A stretch of 39,200 nucleotides of DNA from an uncultured Treponema sp. (GTDB taxonomy: Bacteria > Spirochaetota > Spirochaetia > Treponematales > Treponemataceae). The translations under genes and the position numbers were made by a program. The stretch spans positions 1-39,200 of the forward strand of contig CALHVG010000083.1 of NCBI GenBank assembly GCA_938039145.1, read 5' to 3'. Of the stretch, positions 1 through 7,770 are shown one piece after another (within the stretch, counting starts at the first letter, position 1; each line of letters opens with the position of its first letter). Under the pieces are notes generated by a model, which was given only the letters and a program-made list of their open reading frames with translations, was not told the origin of the DNA and did no database searches.

Positions 1-258
1 GAAAATGTCAAGTCTTTTTTACAAAAATCATGAAAAAAGTACGGCGTAACCAATGCGGAATGGCAGCACAGCGTTCCGTTTGGAAATGGTTGTTATTAAA
101 TAAAACGGTGCCGGAAGTCGGAGAAAAAGATTTTTATTTTCTTTCCTGTTTGAGACTCGGATGCCGCGTATGTTTAATATTTTTCAGTGAATAGTGTCTT
201 AAACGGTTTAGTTCCGAAAAACTGTTTAGATAACCCCGGCAACTAAGATTTATGTTAT
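1..258. other. Non-coding left edge
   Basis: No reading frame here looks like a gene. Short open stretches at the very start end by about position 47 and could be the tail of a gene outside the window, but nothing identifies one. The stretch leads directly into the 23-bp hairpin array. Confidence 0.5.
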
Positions 259-373
259 CTAAAGTATGTCATATATTAGTACTACAATAGGTCATCGATT
301 GTAGCTACAATAGGTGACCTATTCCAGCCGTAATAGGTGGTCTATTACTGCTGTAATAGATTGCATATTTCAG
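259..373. repeat. 23-bp hairpin repeat array A (5 units)
   Basis: Five consecutive 23-bp units start at 259, 282, 305, 328 and 351. The unit reads roughly CTACAATAGGT, three variable bases, CTATT, two variable bases, CAG. Each unit holds an inverted repeat: CTACAAT/ATTGTAG (282-288 with 298-304), AATAGGT/ACCTATT (309-315 with 317-323), GTAATAG/CTATTAC (330-336 with 342-348), TGCTG/CAGCA (349-353 with 371-375). Hairpin centres are at 293, 316, 339 and 362, exactly 23 apart; the first unit is weaker (centre about 269). The stem sequence changes from unit to unit but pairing is kept. The array lies upstream of the restriction-modification genes, and the unit sequence is unrelated to that of the arrays at 27279 and 38199. 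Confidence 0.85.
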
Positions 374-479
374 CACTGCGTAAGGCGGCTTGTAAAAGGA
401 TTTTCCATAAAACAATCCGGACTTTTTGATAACGAGTTTATTCTTCAATTTGCTTAAAAGGCATTTTTCGGGAAGCACA

Positions 480-627
480 TTTCGTTCAAGAAAAAGTGGA
501 TTTTATTATAATTCCGACGGCTCAAAATCTGTAAACGGAATGATGATTATTCCCTTGAAAACAGATTTGTTTATTTCTCTGTTAAAAACAAAAACACGAT
601 ATTCAGAATTGTATAAAATATTCAATT
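480..627 (+). pseudogene. Duplicated fragment of the AlwI-like endonuclease gene
   Basis: These 148 bases repeat 4643-4790, inside the endonuclease gene downstream, with only four mismatches seen by eye (about 97% identity). The reading frame runs through and encodes the same segment (FRSRKSGFYYNSDG onward to YSELYKIFN), but without the catalytic DxExT region upstream or the normal C-terminus downstream. An open frame spans 426-725 (99 codons from a TTG) but its flanks do not resemble the endonuclease, so it is best read as a gene remnant. Together the two copies form direct repeats flanking the R-M genes, so recombination between them would delete both methyltransferases and most of the endonuclease. 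Confidence 0.85.
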
Positions 628-919
628 TTGTGATTCATGATTGTGAGATTCAGGCTTTACTATTGCAAGCAGATTCGCTAGTCATAAGTAATATGGGAAC
701 CGATTGCTTCCATATGTTCCGTTAAAAATTTTTTTGATTATGGTTTTAAAATCGCAACTGCTTCTAAACATAACAATGGAAACTGCATCATTTATATTCG
801 GTATGGAACATTGCCTACTTTTAAAACAGCCTGTATGGATGTTGATTTTTTGATAAGATTTGCTTCAAGCTGACAATTGAGAAGAATTTTGATATAGTTC
901 TAAGTCAGGGCGTGAGAAT
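628..919. other. AT-rich spacer before the R-M operon
   Basis: Apart from the tail of the open frame that runs out of the duplicated fragment (to 725), I see no gene. No confident sigma-70 promoter could be picked out. The ribosome binding site for the next gene is weak (AGGG about 10 bases before its ATG). Confidence 0.4.
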
Positions 920-1939
920 ATGAGAGTTCAAACAACAAAAATAAATAATCGTCGCTATTTAGGGAACAAATATAAACTCTTGCCATTTATTACAAAAATT
1001 ATAACAGAAAACTGCGGAGACTTTGACTCATTTACAGATATTTTTGCCGGAACAGGAACTGTTGCGTCCGCTTATACTGACAAAAAAATTACTACAAACG
1101 ATATTCTGTTTTCAAACTATATTTCAAATACAGCATGGTTTTCTCCGGAGAATTTTGACCGGGATAAATTGATAAGCTTTATTACTATTTATAATAGTTT
1201 AGACATCATTGAAGAAAATTACATGACAAAAAATTTTTCCGATACATATTTTTCCCGCGATGTTTGTTCAAAAATTGGTTTTATTCGCGAAGATATAGAA
1301 GAAAAGAAAAATGCAAAAATTATAAATAATCGCGAATATGCGATTTTACTGACATCATTACTTTATGCAATGGATAGAATTGCAAATACTTGTGGACATT
1401 ATGATGCATGGAGAAAAAATGTCGATTTATCTGACCAAGTTTTAGAAATGCGAATGTTAGCGGCAGAAAAAAATCTAAACCCAGAAAATAGATGTTTTAA
1501 TATCGAATCTAATGAACTTGCTCCTACAATAAAAAGTGATGTCATATATTTAGACCCGCCATATAATTCCAGGCAGTATTGCGATGCCTATCATCTTGTT
1601 GAAAATGTTGCTCGCTGGCAAAAACCTGAAGTTTTTGGTGTTGCAAAAAAAATGGATAGAACGTCATTAAAAAGTAAGTACTGCACACAATCCGCTCCAA
1701 AAGTTTTTGATGATTTAATTTCAAAATTGGATGCTAAATATATTTTAGTTTCCTATAATAATATGGAAAATAAAGGAAATGCCCGCTCTAATGCACGTAT
1801 TTCAAATGATGAAATTTTATCCTCTCTAAAAAAACGCGGTAAAGTTCAAATATTTTCTGAATATTATAAAACATTTACAACAGGAAAGTCCGAGCGAAAC
1901 GATAATCAAGAGAGGCTCTTCTTGTGCAAGTGCCGGTAA
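920..1939 (+). CDS. D12-class adenine-N6 DNA methyltransferase 1 of a Type IIS R-M system
   Basis: Predicted 339-residue adenine-N6 methyltransferase of the D12 (Dam-like, alpha) class. The N-terminal RRYLGNKYKLL segment (11-21) is the SAM-binding start of the family, FAGTG (42-46) is motif I, and DPPY (212-215) is the catalytic motif, with the target-recognition region between them, as expected for the alpha order. It overlaps the second methyltransferase by 16 bases and heads a four-frame operon ending in an AlwI/BstNBI-like endonuclease. Type IIS enzymes with asymmetric sites need one methyltransferase per strand, which fits two adjacent, dissimilar D12 enzymes. The target sequence cannot be read from the protein; AlwI- or BstNBI-type sites (GGATC, GAGTC) are only family precedent. 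AT-rich composition fits an acquired island. Confidence 0.9.
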   Translation: MRVQTTKINNRRYLGNKYKLLPFITKIITENCGDFDSFTDIFAGTGTVASAYTDKKITTNDILFSNYISNTAWFSPENFDRDKLISFITIYNSLDIIEENYMTKNFSDTYFSRDVCSKIGFIREDIEEKKNAKIINNREYAILLTSLLYAMDRIANTCGHYDAWRKNVDLSDQVLEMRMLAAEKNLNPENRCFNIESNELAPTIKSDVIYLDPPYNSRQYCDAYHLVENVARWQKPEVFGVAKKMDRTSLKSKYCTQSAPKVFDDLISKLDAKYILVSYNNMENKGNARSNARISNDEILSSLKKRGKVQIFSEYYKTFTTGKSERNDNQERLFLCKCR

Positions 1940-2853
1940 ATCTAATCGTCTCGCCTTTAAATTATACAGGCGGAAAATACAAATTACTTCCGCAGATTTT
2001 ACCTTTATTCCCGGATGAAATAGATACTTTTATTGATTTATTTTGTGGAGGTTGTAATGTAGCTGCAAATATAAATGCAAAAAAATGTATTTGCAACGAT
2101 GAAGAAAAACATTTAATCAGTTTGCTAAAAAAAATAAAATCAGACGGAGCTGATGTGTTTTCTAAAAAAATAGAATCTGTCATTGAAAAATACAATCTTT
2201 CTGATACTACCAAACAAAAGTATGATTTTTATGGTTGCAATTCTTCTGCAGGTCTTGGAAAATATAACCGACCGCATTTTTTAGAACTGAGAGAACATTT
2301 TAATTCAATTTCAGCTGCTGATGAAAATTATTATTATGAATTTTTTACACTTGTAGTTTATGCATTTAATAATCAAATTCGTTTTAATTCAGCAGGTAAT
2401 TATAATCTTCCGGTTGGGAAACGAGACTTTAATAAGAAAATGCGAAATAAATTAATTCGCTTTGCAAACGGAATTAAAAATAAAAAAATGAAGTTTACAA
2501 ATTATTCTTTTGAAAAACTTGATTTGGAAAAATTAGAACCCGACACTTTTATTTATGCTGACCCGCCGTACTTAATTACAACGGCAACTTACAATGAGAA
2601 AAAAAGTTGGACAGAAAATGAAGAAAAAAAACTTCTTGCCTTTTTAGATGAATGTACTAAAAAAGGAATAAAGTTTGCACTTTCAAATGTTTTGTCAACA
2701 GATGGTAAGGAAAATCAAATTTTGAAAAATTGGCTTGCTGTAAATAATTACATCTGCCACCATTTAAATCATTCATATAAAAATTCAAATTATCATAAAA
2801 AAGAAAATGCCGAAAAAACGGACGAGGTTTTGATAACAAATTACGAGTTGTAA
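1924..2853 (+). CDS. D12-class adenine-N6 DNA methyltransferase 2 of the same system
   Basis: Predicted 309-residue D12-class adenine-N6 methyltransferase. SPLNYTGGKYKLL (10-22) is the typical N-terminal SAM-binding start, FCGGCNVA (40-47) is motif I and DPPY (213-216) is the catalytic motif; the C-terminal HLNHSYKNSNYH..KTDEVLITNY is typical of the Dam family. The start is GTG at 1924, inside the end of the first methyltransferase, or the in-frame GTG at 1930; translational coupling is likely. Only three bases separate its stop from the endonuclease start. It presumably methylates the strand not covered by the first enzyme. Confidence 0.9.
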   Translation: MQVPVNLIVSPLNYTGGKYKLLPQILPLFPDEIDTFIDLFCGGCNVAANINAKKCICNDEEKHLISLLKKIKSDGADVFSKKIESVIEKYNLSDTTKQKYDFYGCNSSAGLGKYNRPHFLELREHFNSISAADENYYYEFFTLVVYAFNNQIRFNSAGNYNLPVGKRDFNKKMRNKLIRFANGIKNKKMKFTNYSFEKLDLEKLEPDTFIYADPPYLITTATYNEKKSWTENEEKKLLAFLDECTKKGIKFALSNVLSTDGKENQILKNWLAVNNYICHHLNHSYKNSNYHKKENAEKTDEVLITNYEL

Positions 2854-2856
2854 AAT

Positions 2857-3930
2857 ATGGCAGACGAACATATTTCTTTTAAATCTTTTTATTATAGTTT
2901 AGGAACAACAAGTTTTCGTATGCAAAGCTTCAATAAAAAAATTGAAGAGCAGCTTGATTTACTTAAAAAATTTTGGCAACTTCCGGAATACAAAGACAAA
3001 AAATGGGAAAGCAATGAATCCGTTCAAGAATCATATTACAACTTCATAAAAGAAAATGGCTTTTTAAAAGAAGGGGACGCCCATCGTAAAGCAAAAGATG
3101 CTCGACAGAAAACTTCCGGAATGCGTGATATCGGCTTGATTGATGATAACCGCAGATTAACTTCTGTCGGAGAAAAATTACTTGAAATTGCAAAGGATGG
3201 AAACTTTTCCGGCGATAATTTTCTTCAAATTCCGAAAGATAGTTTTATCTATTTTCAGCAGCTGCTAAAAGTTTATATTGAAATCGATAAAACAACAGGC
3301 GTGCGTCCTTTTATACTGCTTTCAAGGCTTCTAAAAGAATTCGGTTACTTAAACCAATATGAGTTTATGTATTTGTTTCCGCTCTGCATAAATAAAGAAT
3401 CTACAGATTTTATAATTCGGAAGCTGAAGACAAACAGAACAAATGAAAATATAGATTCGATTATTGAAGAAATATTCATGAAACAGGAAAACTACAAATC
3501 TGTATTAAATTATTTTATTTCTGAAAAATCGATTACAGAAGAAACTTTTTGCAAAATCGGCTTAAATCGAAAAAGCAAGGGATACGATAAATCATATTTT
3601 CCGTTGTATAAGGCAATCAAGAAAGTTTATTTTGACGATGATAAGTCGGAATCTGCGATTTTAAAACTATATGAAGCTTCTGATATTGGAAATGTAAAAA
3701 CACATTGGAGAAAATTTCTTTTTCAAACTTCATCAGTAGCGGCAATTAGAAAAAATCCCTTAAAGCAATTACAGCTTGCAAATATGTTTTCATATTGTTC
3801 AGATGAGGAAAAATTCAAAGCAACGTTTTTTAAAACAATGCATTTAATAAAAATCAAGAGAACTCTTGAAGATTATTTTGATTTAAATCGTCGTTATTTA
3901 AAAAATCTCGGATACATTACTGTTCGCTGA
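2857..3930 (+). CDS. AlwI/BstNBI-like Type IIS endonuclease, N-terminal part (frameshifted)
   Basis: Reading frame of 357 residues matching the N-terminal DNA-recognition half of AlwI/BstNBI-type Type IIS endonucleases (SLGTTSFRMQSFNKKIEEQL near the start, then helical wing-like segments). It ends early at TGA 3928-3930, just after RRYLKNLGYITVR. An A6 run lies at 3900-3905. Removing one A changes the reading to RRYLKISDTLLFADSVV and runs straight into the next frame (KFDVIPKYYF), giving a single protein of 672 residues, close to the usual length of about 600 for the family. The endonuclease is therefore split by a +1-base indel in a homopolymer. It could be a real mutation, a phase-variable switch or a sequencing error; two separately working subunits are possible but less likely. 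Confidence 0.8.
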   Translation: MADEHISFKSFYYSLGTTSFRMQSFNKKIEEQLDLLKKFWQLPEYKDKKWESNESVQESYYNFIKENGFLKEGDAHRKAKDARQKTSGMRDIGLIDDNRRLTSVGEKLLEIAKDGNFSGDNFLQIPKDSFIYFQQLLKVYIEIDKTTGVRPFILLSRLLKEFGYLNQYEFMYLFPLCINKESTDFIIRKLKTNRTNENIDSIIEEIFMKQENYKSVLNYFISEKSITEETFCKIGLNRKSKGYDKSYFPLYKAIKKVYFDDDKSESAILKLYEASDIGNVKTHWRKFLFQTSSVAAIRKNPLKQLQLANMFSYCSDEEKFKATFFKTMHLIKIKRTLEDYFDLNRRYLKNLGYITVR

Positions 3931-3934
3931 CAGT

Positions 3935-4876
3935 GTGGTAAAATTCGATGTAATTCCAAAATATTATTTTTCTCTTTTGCCTGATGATTTTTATTCGCTT
4001 GCTTTTTTAAAATCAGAAAATTTACAGAACCCAGTTCCTCTGGAAGAGATTTCCCCATATCTGAAACTTGATGAAAGTAAACTGTTAGCTGAAATAAATA
4101 AAGACTGCAAAACTTCGTTTACTAAAATTGCAGAAATCAAACACCTTGTAGACGATAAAAGACTTGCCCGTTTCAATCAGCTTATAGACAGTCAATTTAC
4201 AGATTCAAAGATTATTGAAATTCTTGAGTTGTTTAAAAAGAGGAACAGACCTTCTAATGATAAAGAAATTCAAAAACTTGTTACAGATGGTGCAGATGCT
4301 CCAATAATCTTTGAATATATTTTAGCAATTGCCTGGTACAAAATAAGTGAACGTAAAGGAAATATTTTACATTTTATGAATTTGTCGCTTGAAGCGGATT
4401 TGCTTCCAAAAACTCATGCGGGCGGCGGCAAAGCTGATATTATTTGGAAATATGAAAAAACAAGCGATTATCCAAAACACGATTTATTAATCGAAGCAAC
4501 TTTGTCAGACTCAAAAAATCAAAGAAGAATGGAAATGGAACCTGTTTCCCGCCACTTAGGTGATTATATTTTGGAACATTCTGGGCATCAGACTTATTGT
4601 GCTTTTGTATCAAATTATCTTCACTTGCAACTTATTTCCGATTTTCGTTCAAGAAAAAGTGGATTTTATTATAATTCCGACGGGTCAAAATCTGTAAACG
4701 GAATGATGATTATTCCCTTGGAAACAGATTTGGTTATCTCTCTGTTAAAAACAAAAACACGATATTCAGAATTGTATAAAATATTCAATTATGAATTTAA
4801 TTCTTCATTGCCGCCAAAAGAATGGTATGCGGAATTGAAAAATAAAATAGAAGAAAGCACTTCGATTATGAAGTAA
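3935..4876 (+). CDS. AlwI/BstNBI-like Type IIS endonuclease, C-terminal catalytic part
   Basis: Reading frame of 313 residues holding the PD-(D/E)XK-like catalytic half. The family pattern THAGGGKAD (160-168), then IEATLSDSK (186-194), then MEMEPVSRH (199-207) parallels HAAGNQPDME, GEVTTSK and MESEPVTRH of BstNBI; candidate catalytic acids are D168 and E187. The annotated GTG start at 3935 has no ribosome binding site and the frame is open upstream to 3902, so this is best taken as the continuation of the preceding frame after a one-base correction. The segment at 4643-4790 is duplicated at 480-627. The gene ends five bases before an attC-like hairpin. Confidence 0.8.
   Translation: MVKFDVIPKYYFSLLPDDFYSLAFLKSENLQNPVPLEEISPYLKLDESKLLAEINKDCKTSFTKIAEIKHLVDDKRLARFNQLIDSQFTDSKIIEILELFKKRNRPSNDKEIQKLVTDGADAPIIFEYILAIAWYKISERKGNILHFMNLSLEADLLPKTHAGGGKADIIWKYEKTSDYPKHDLLIEATLSDSKNQRRMEMEPVSRHLGDYILEHSGHQTYCAFVSNYLHLQLISDFRSRKSGFYYNSDGSKSVNGMMIIPLETDLVISLLKTKTRYSELYKIFNYEFNSSLPPKEWYAELKNKIEESTSIMK
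4643..4790 (+). repeat. 148-bp direct repeat, copy 2
   Basis: Intact-context copy of the segment duplicated at 480-627, lying inside the endonuclease gene. Offset between the copies is 4163 bases; differences seen are single bases near 522, 558, 571 and 577 of copy 1. Confidence 0.9.
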
Positions 4877-4879
4877 TCG

Positions 4880-4949
4880 GGCTCAACAAATATTCTTTTT
4901 GGAACTTACGTTGAATATTTGTGCAATAAGGTTTAAAAATGTGTTAGCC
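4880..4949 (+). other. attC-like hairpin after the endonuclease gene
   Basis: GGCTcAAC at 4880-4887 can pair with GTTAGCC at 4943-4949 if C4884 is unpaired, and inside them ACAAATATTC (4886-4895) is an exact inverted repeat of GAATATTTGT (4913-4922). Two nested stems with an unpaired base placed just after a stop codon is the layout of an integron attC site. The 5' box fits RYYYAAC (GCTCAAC), but the 3' box GTTAGCC misses one position of GTTRRRY. It may be a degenerate attC or an unrelated hairpin. Confidence 0.3.
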
Positions 4950-4981
4950 GAATTTCGTACTACAGCATTTCAGGAGAAAAA

Positions 4982-7066
4982 ATGAAGGCAAGCGAAACAA
5001 GCGTTCTCAATTTTATTGGCGGTTTGGATAAAGTTTTTATTATCCCGCCATTTCAGAGAAATTATGAATGGTCAAATAAACAATGCGAAGAATTATTCTC
5101 CGATATAGAGAATGCTTTTAAAAAACAGAAAACACATTATTTAGGCAATGTAGTGTATTATTTTGGAGACAATAATGGCACTGAATTTCAAGAATTAATT
5201 TTAGTAGATGGACAACAAAGAATAAGTACCATTGTTTTACTTTTGTGTGCGCTGCGTGATTGCGAAAAAGATGCGGAGTTCCAAAGTAAAATAACTACAA
5301 GATATTTGAAGAATGATACAAGCATTGATAAGTTTAGAATTCGATTAAAACAAACCTCGTATGATTATCAAAGTTTTCTTTCTGTTATAGAAAAAACGCC
5401 AATTAAAGATGAAAATAATAATATTATAAAAAATTATAAATGTTTCTTACGCTTATTAAACGAAACTACAATTTCATTAGTAGATATTTACAATACCATT
5501 CAAAAATTAGAAATTGTGGGGGTGAATCTTCAAATTGAAAATGATTTGGAAACCGTTCAAACAATCTTTGAAAAAATCAATTCAACCGGAAAACCGTTAA
5601 GCGCTGCGGATTTAATGAGAAACTATCTTTTAATTTCAAAATCGCCAATCGAGCAGCAATGTTTGTATGATAATTATTGGGTAAATATTGAGACAACAGT
5701 CGGCAATGAATTTATTTCCCGTTTAGCAAAAAATTATTTGGTTATAAAAACGTACGATGATGTTGCAAATGAAGAGATTTATTCGATATTCAAAGAATAT
5801 TTTTCAAATGCAAATGTATCGCATGAAAAGATATTACAAGAATTGGAAATTTATTCAAAATATTTTAATTGGATGAGAAATTTCAATACTCCGAACAAAC
5901 AATTAAATAAGCACATTCAAGAGTTGAACGCCTTAAAAACAGAAGATGTATACCCCTTGTATTTATATTTAATGAATAAACTGTACGATACGAGTGAAAA
6001 TGAGTTGGTGAAAATATTTAAACTTTTGTCAGACTTTTTACTCCGCTACCGTATTGTCGCTCCTTCAGGCGGGGGCGGCGCATTGCGTGCAGTTATTCAA
6101 AAGTTGATAGAAAAAATGGACAATGATGAAATAACAGCTTCATACGACACTCTATATTTTGAACTGTCAAACAGTAATACAAAAGCGGGGCGCTACCCGG
6201 ATGATAACGATTTTTATTCAGCTTTAACCCAGTCTCGGAAATACAATCATACCTATGGAAAGGTGTTGCTGCGAAAAATAGAAGAGGCGGAAACAAAAAA
6301 TATAGGCGTACCTTTAGAAGATATAACAGTCGAACATTTTATGCCTCAAACTCCGAATCAATGGTGGTATGATAACTTTGACGGAAAAGAAAAAACATAT
6401 CTTATTTATGAAAAATATTTGAACTGTATTGGAAACCTTGGCATTATGTCGCAAGGTTATAATGCTTCAAATTCCAATAAACCATGGCCGGATAAATTAA
6501 AGTTTATACAGCACGTTCAATTCAATCTTACAAAAGAAGTTGCAACAAACTCCGACTGGAAAGAAGAGCAAATTATTTTTAGAAATAACGATTTAGCAAA
6601 ACGAGCATGCGCGGCAATTATGAAACCGCTTGAAAGAACAAAACCATTAATGACTGTCGAATGCGAAAACGGTTTATACCCTGCATCTGATACGACAACA
6701 AATATGAGCGGTTCTTATGTGAAAGATGTATTGTATAAAAATAAATCTTTAGGAATTACTTCATGGCGGTATTACTTTAATGCAATTTGTAAAATTACAA
6801 GCGAATTGGATTTTGAAAAATTTAGAAGTATTGTTGCAGATAACATAATACATAAATCGCAAAGCAAATATCGAAAGAATATCAAAGACCCTATAATTTC
6901 AATAGATAAAAAGTTGCTTGTTGAACCTAAAAAAATCGGAAACACGGATATTTATTCGGAAGGATCGCTCAGTTCGGAAAGAGCACGAGTTTACGCAAAA
7001 CAACTTTTGGATATATTTAAAATAACAAACGATATTCAAATTCTTGTAGAACGGCGAGAAGAATAA
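4982..7066 (+). CDS. GmrSD-like Type IV restriction protein (DUF262 + DUF1524)
   Basis: Predicted 694-residue fusion of the two GmrSD domains, which in characterised members cut DNA with modified (for example glucosylated hydroxymethyl) cytosines. The N-terminal DUF262 domain shows PPFQRNYEW (22-30) and LVDGQQR (74-80), the ParB/Srx-like nucleotide-binding motifs. The later DUF1524 domain shows VEHFMPQ around E451-H452 with NCIGNLGIMSQGYNASNSNK downstream, the HNH-like nuclease pattern. About 130 residues follow with no domain I recognise. Start chosen at ATG 4982 because AGGAG lies seven bases upstream. It sits beside the Type IIS system, so the region acts as a small defence island against both unmodified and modified phage DNA. 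The specific modification recognised is unknown. Confidence 0.85.
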   Translation: MKASETSVLNFIGGLDKVFIIPPFQRNYEWSNKQCEELFSDIENAFKKQKTHYLGNVVYYFGDNNGTEFQELILVDGQQRISTIVLLLCALRDCEKDAEFQSKITTRYLKNDTSIDKFRIRLKQTSYDYQSFLSVIEKTPIKDENNNIIKNYKCFLRLLNETTISLVDIYNTIQKLEIVGVNLQIENDLETVQTIFEKINSTGKPLSAADLMRNYLLISKSPIEQQCLYDNYWVNIETTVGNEFISRLAKNYLVIKTYDDVANEEIYSIFKEYFSNANVSHEKILQELEIYSKYFNWMRNFNTPNKQLNKHIQELNALKTEDVYPLYLYLMNKLYDTSENELVKIFKLLSDFLLRYRIVAPSGGGGALRAVIQKLIEKMDNDEITASYDTLYFELSNSNTKAGRYPDDNDFYSALTQSRKYNHTYGKVLLRKIEEAETKNIGVPLEDITVEHFMPQTPNQWWYDNFDGKEKTYLIYEKYLNCIGNLGIMSQGYNASNSNKPWPDKLKFIQHVQFNLTKEVATNSDWKEEQIIFRNNDLAKRACAAIMKPLERTKPLMTVECENGLYPASDTTTNMSGSYVKDVLYKNKSLGITSWRYYFNAICKITSELDFEKFRSIVADNIIHKSQSKYRKNIKDPIISIDKKLLVEPKKIGNTDIYSEGSLSSERARVYAKQLLDIFKITNDIQILVERREE

Positions 7067-7101
7067 CAGCTATCCCCCGCTTCAATGCGCACATTTGTTT
7101 T

Positions 7102-7150
7102 GTCTTAAAATAAGACTTTACCATATATAAAACTACATATTATTATATAT
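7102..7150 (+). promoter_or_regulatory. Palindromic control region of the toxin-antitoxin operon
   Basis: GTCTTA-AAA-TAAGAC (7102-7116) is a perfect dyad and is followed by TATATA-rich half-sites at 7124-7129 and 7145-7150. Dyads directly upstream of a Phd-type antitoxin are the usual site of autorepression by the antitoxin or the complex. The AGGTGG ribosome binding site (7153-7158) follows. Confidence 0.4.
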
Positions 7151-7162
7151 AGAGGTGGTAAT

Positions 7163-7435
7163 ATGTTAATAGAAACTACTCAAATGATGCCTATTACAAA
7201 ATTACAAAAAGAACTTACTTGGACTGTGAGAAGGATTTCCGAAGAAAACGAATCGATTTATATTCTCAAAAACAGTACTATGGAAGCCGTTATAATTCCG
7301 TTTCAGCAATATGAATATCTGTCAATGCTTGAAGAAGCGTTTGAACGGCTTGAAATTGCTCACGATATAAAATCAAGAATGAAACATTATGATGCCTCAA
7401 AATCCGTCAGTTGGGAATCAATAAAGGAAGACTGA
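7163..7435 (+). CDS. Phd/YefM-family antitoxin
   Basis: Predicted 90-residue antitoxin. The N-terminal part (MMPITKLQKELTWTVRRISEENESIYILKNSTMEAVIIPFQQYEYL, given here in pieces by position 8-53) has the Phd/YefM fold pattern: a short strand, a helix, and the strand pair ending in a hydrophobic-I-P-F/Y-x-x-Y motif. The acidic C-terminal tail would wrap the toxin. It starts at ATG 7163 after a good ribosome binding site (GAGGTGG). Its TGA overlaps the next ATG (TGATG), the typical coupling with the toxin gene. It should neutralise the RelE-like toxin and repress its own operon. Confidence 0.8.
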   Translation: MLIETTQMMPITKLQKELTWTVRRISEENESIYILKNSTMEAVIIPFQQYEYLSMLEEAFERLEIAHDIKSRMKHYDASKSVSWESIKED

Positions 7436-7763
7436 TGGAAGAAGCAAAAAAGGAATTCAAATTCTTTTTATTCCGGAAGCAGCTGAGGATTATAAAAATC
7501 TTGACGGAAGTCAAAAAAAGCCGGTAAATAAGGAAATTGAAAAGTTAAAAACAAATCCCTTTGCGGGCGGTGAAGTTGGAAATAAAGATAATGTTGACCT
7601 TACGGGTTTTTATAAACTGTACGCTTGTAACAAAAGTATAAGAATTGTTTATCGCCTCATTGCTCCGACGAAAGTAGAGATTGTCGAAATTTGGGGTATC
7701 GATAAAAGGGACAAATTAAAGATTTATAAAACCGTAGGAGACAGATTGAATAAATCAAAATAA
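7435..7763 (+). CDS. RelE/ParE-family toxin readable only after a -1 frameshift
   Basis: The ATG at 7435, coupled to the antitoxin stop, opens a frame that ends after 30 codons (TAA 7525-7527). The conserved toxin is in the -1 frame from about 7455 to 7763: IQILFIPEAAEDYKNLDGSQ, then NPFAGGE, then LTGFYKLYACNKSIRIVYRL, then VEIVEIWGIDKRD, typical of RelE/ParE mRNA interferases or gyrase toxins. That frame has no ATG, GTG or TTG upstream and a stop at 7422, so no normal start exists. Exactly where the frames must switch stands A AAA AAG (7446-7452), in codons GCA AAA AAG, the slippery heptamer of E. coli dnaX; a -1 slip gives MEEAKKGIQILF. Either the toxin is made by programmed frameshifting or a base was lost in the A run and the gene is dead. 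Confidence 0.75.
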
Positions 7764-7770
7764 AAAATCA

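Noticed and set aside
3898..3906. Programmed -1 frameshifting at A AAA AAT to rejoin the endonuclease
   Set aside because: The two frames differ by +1 (or -2), so a -1 slip would not join them.
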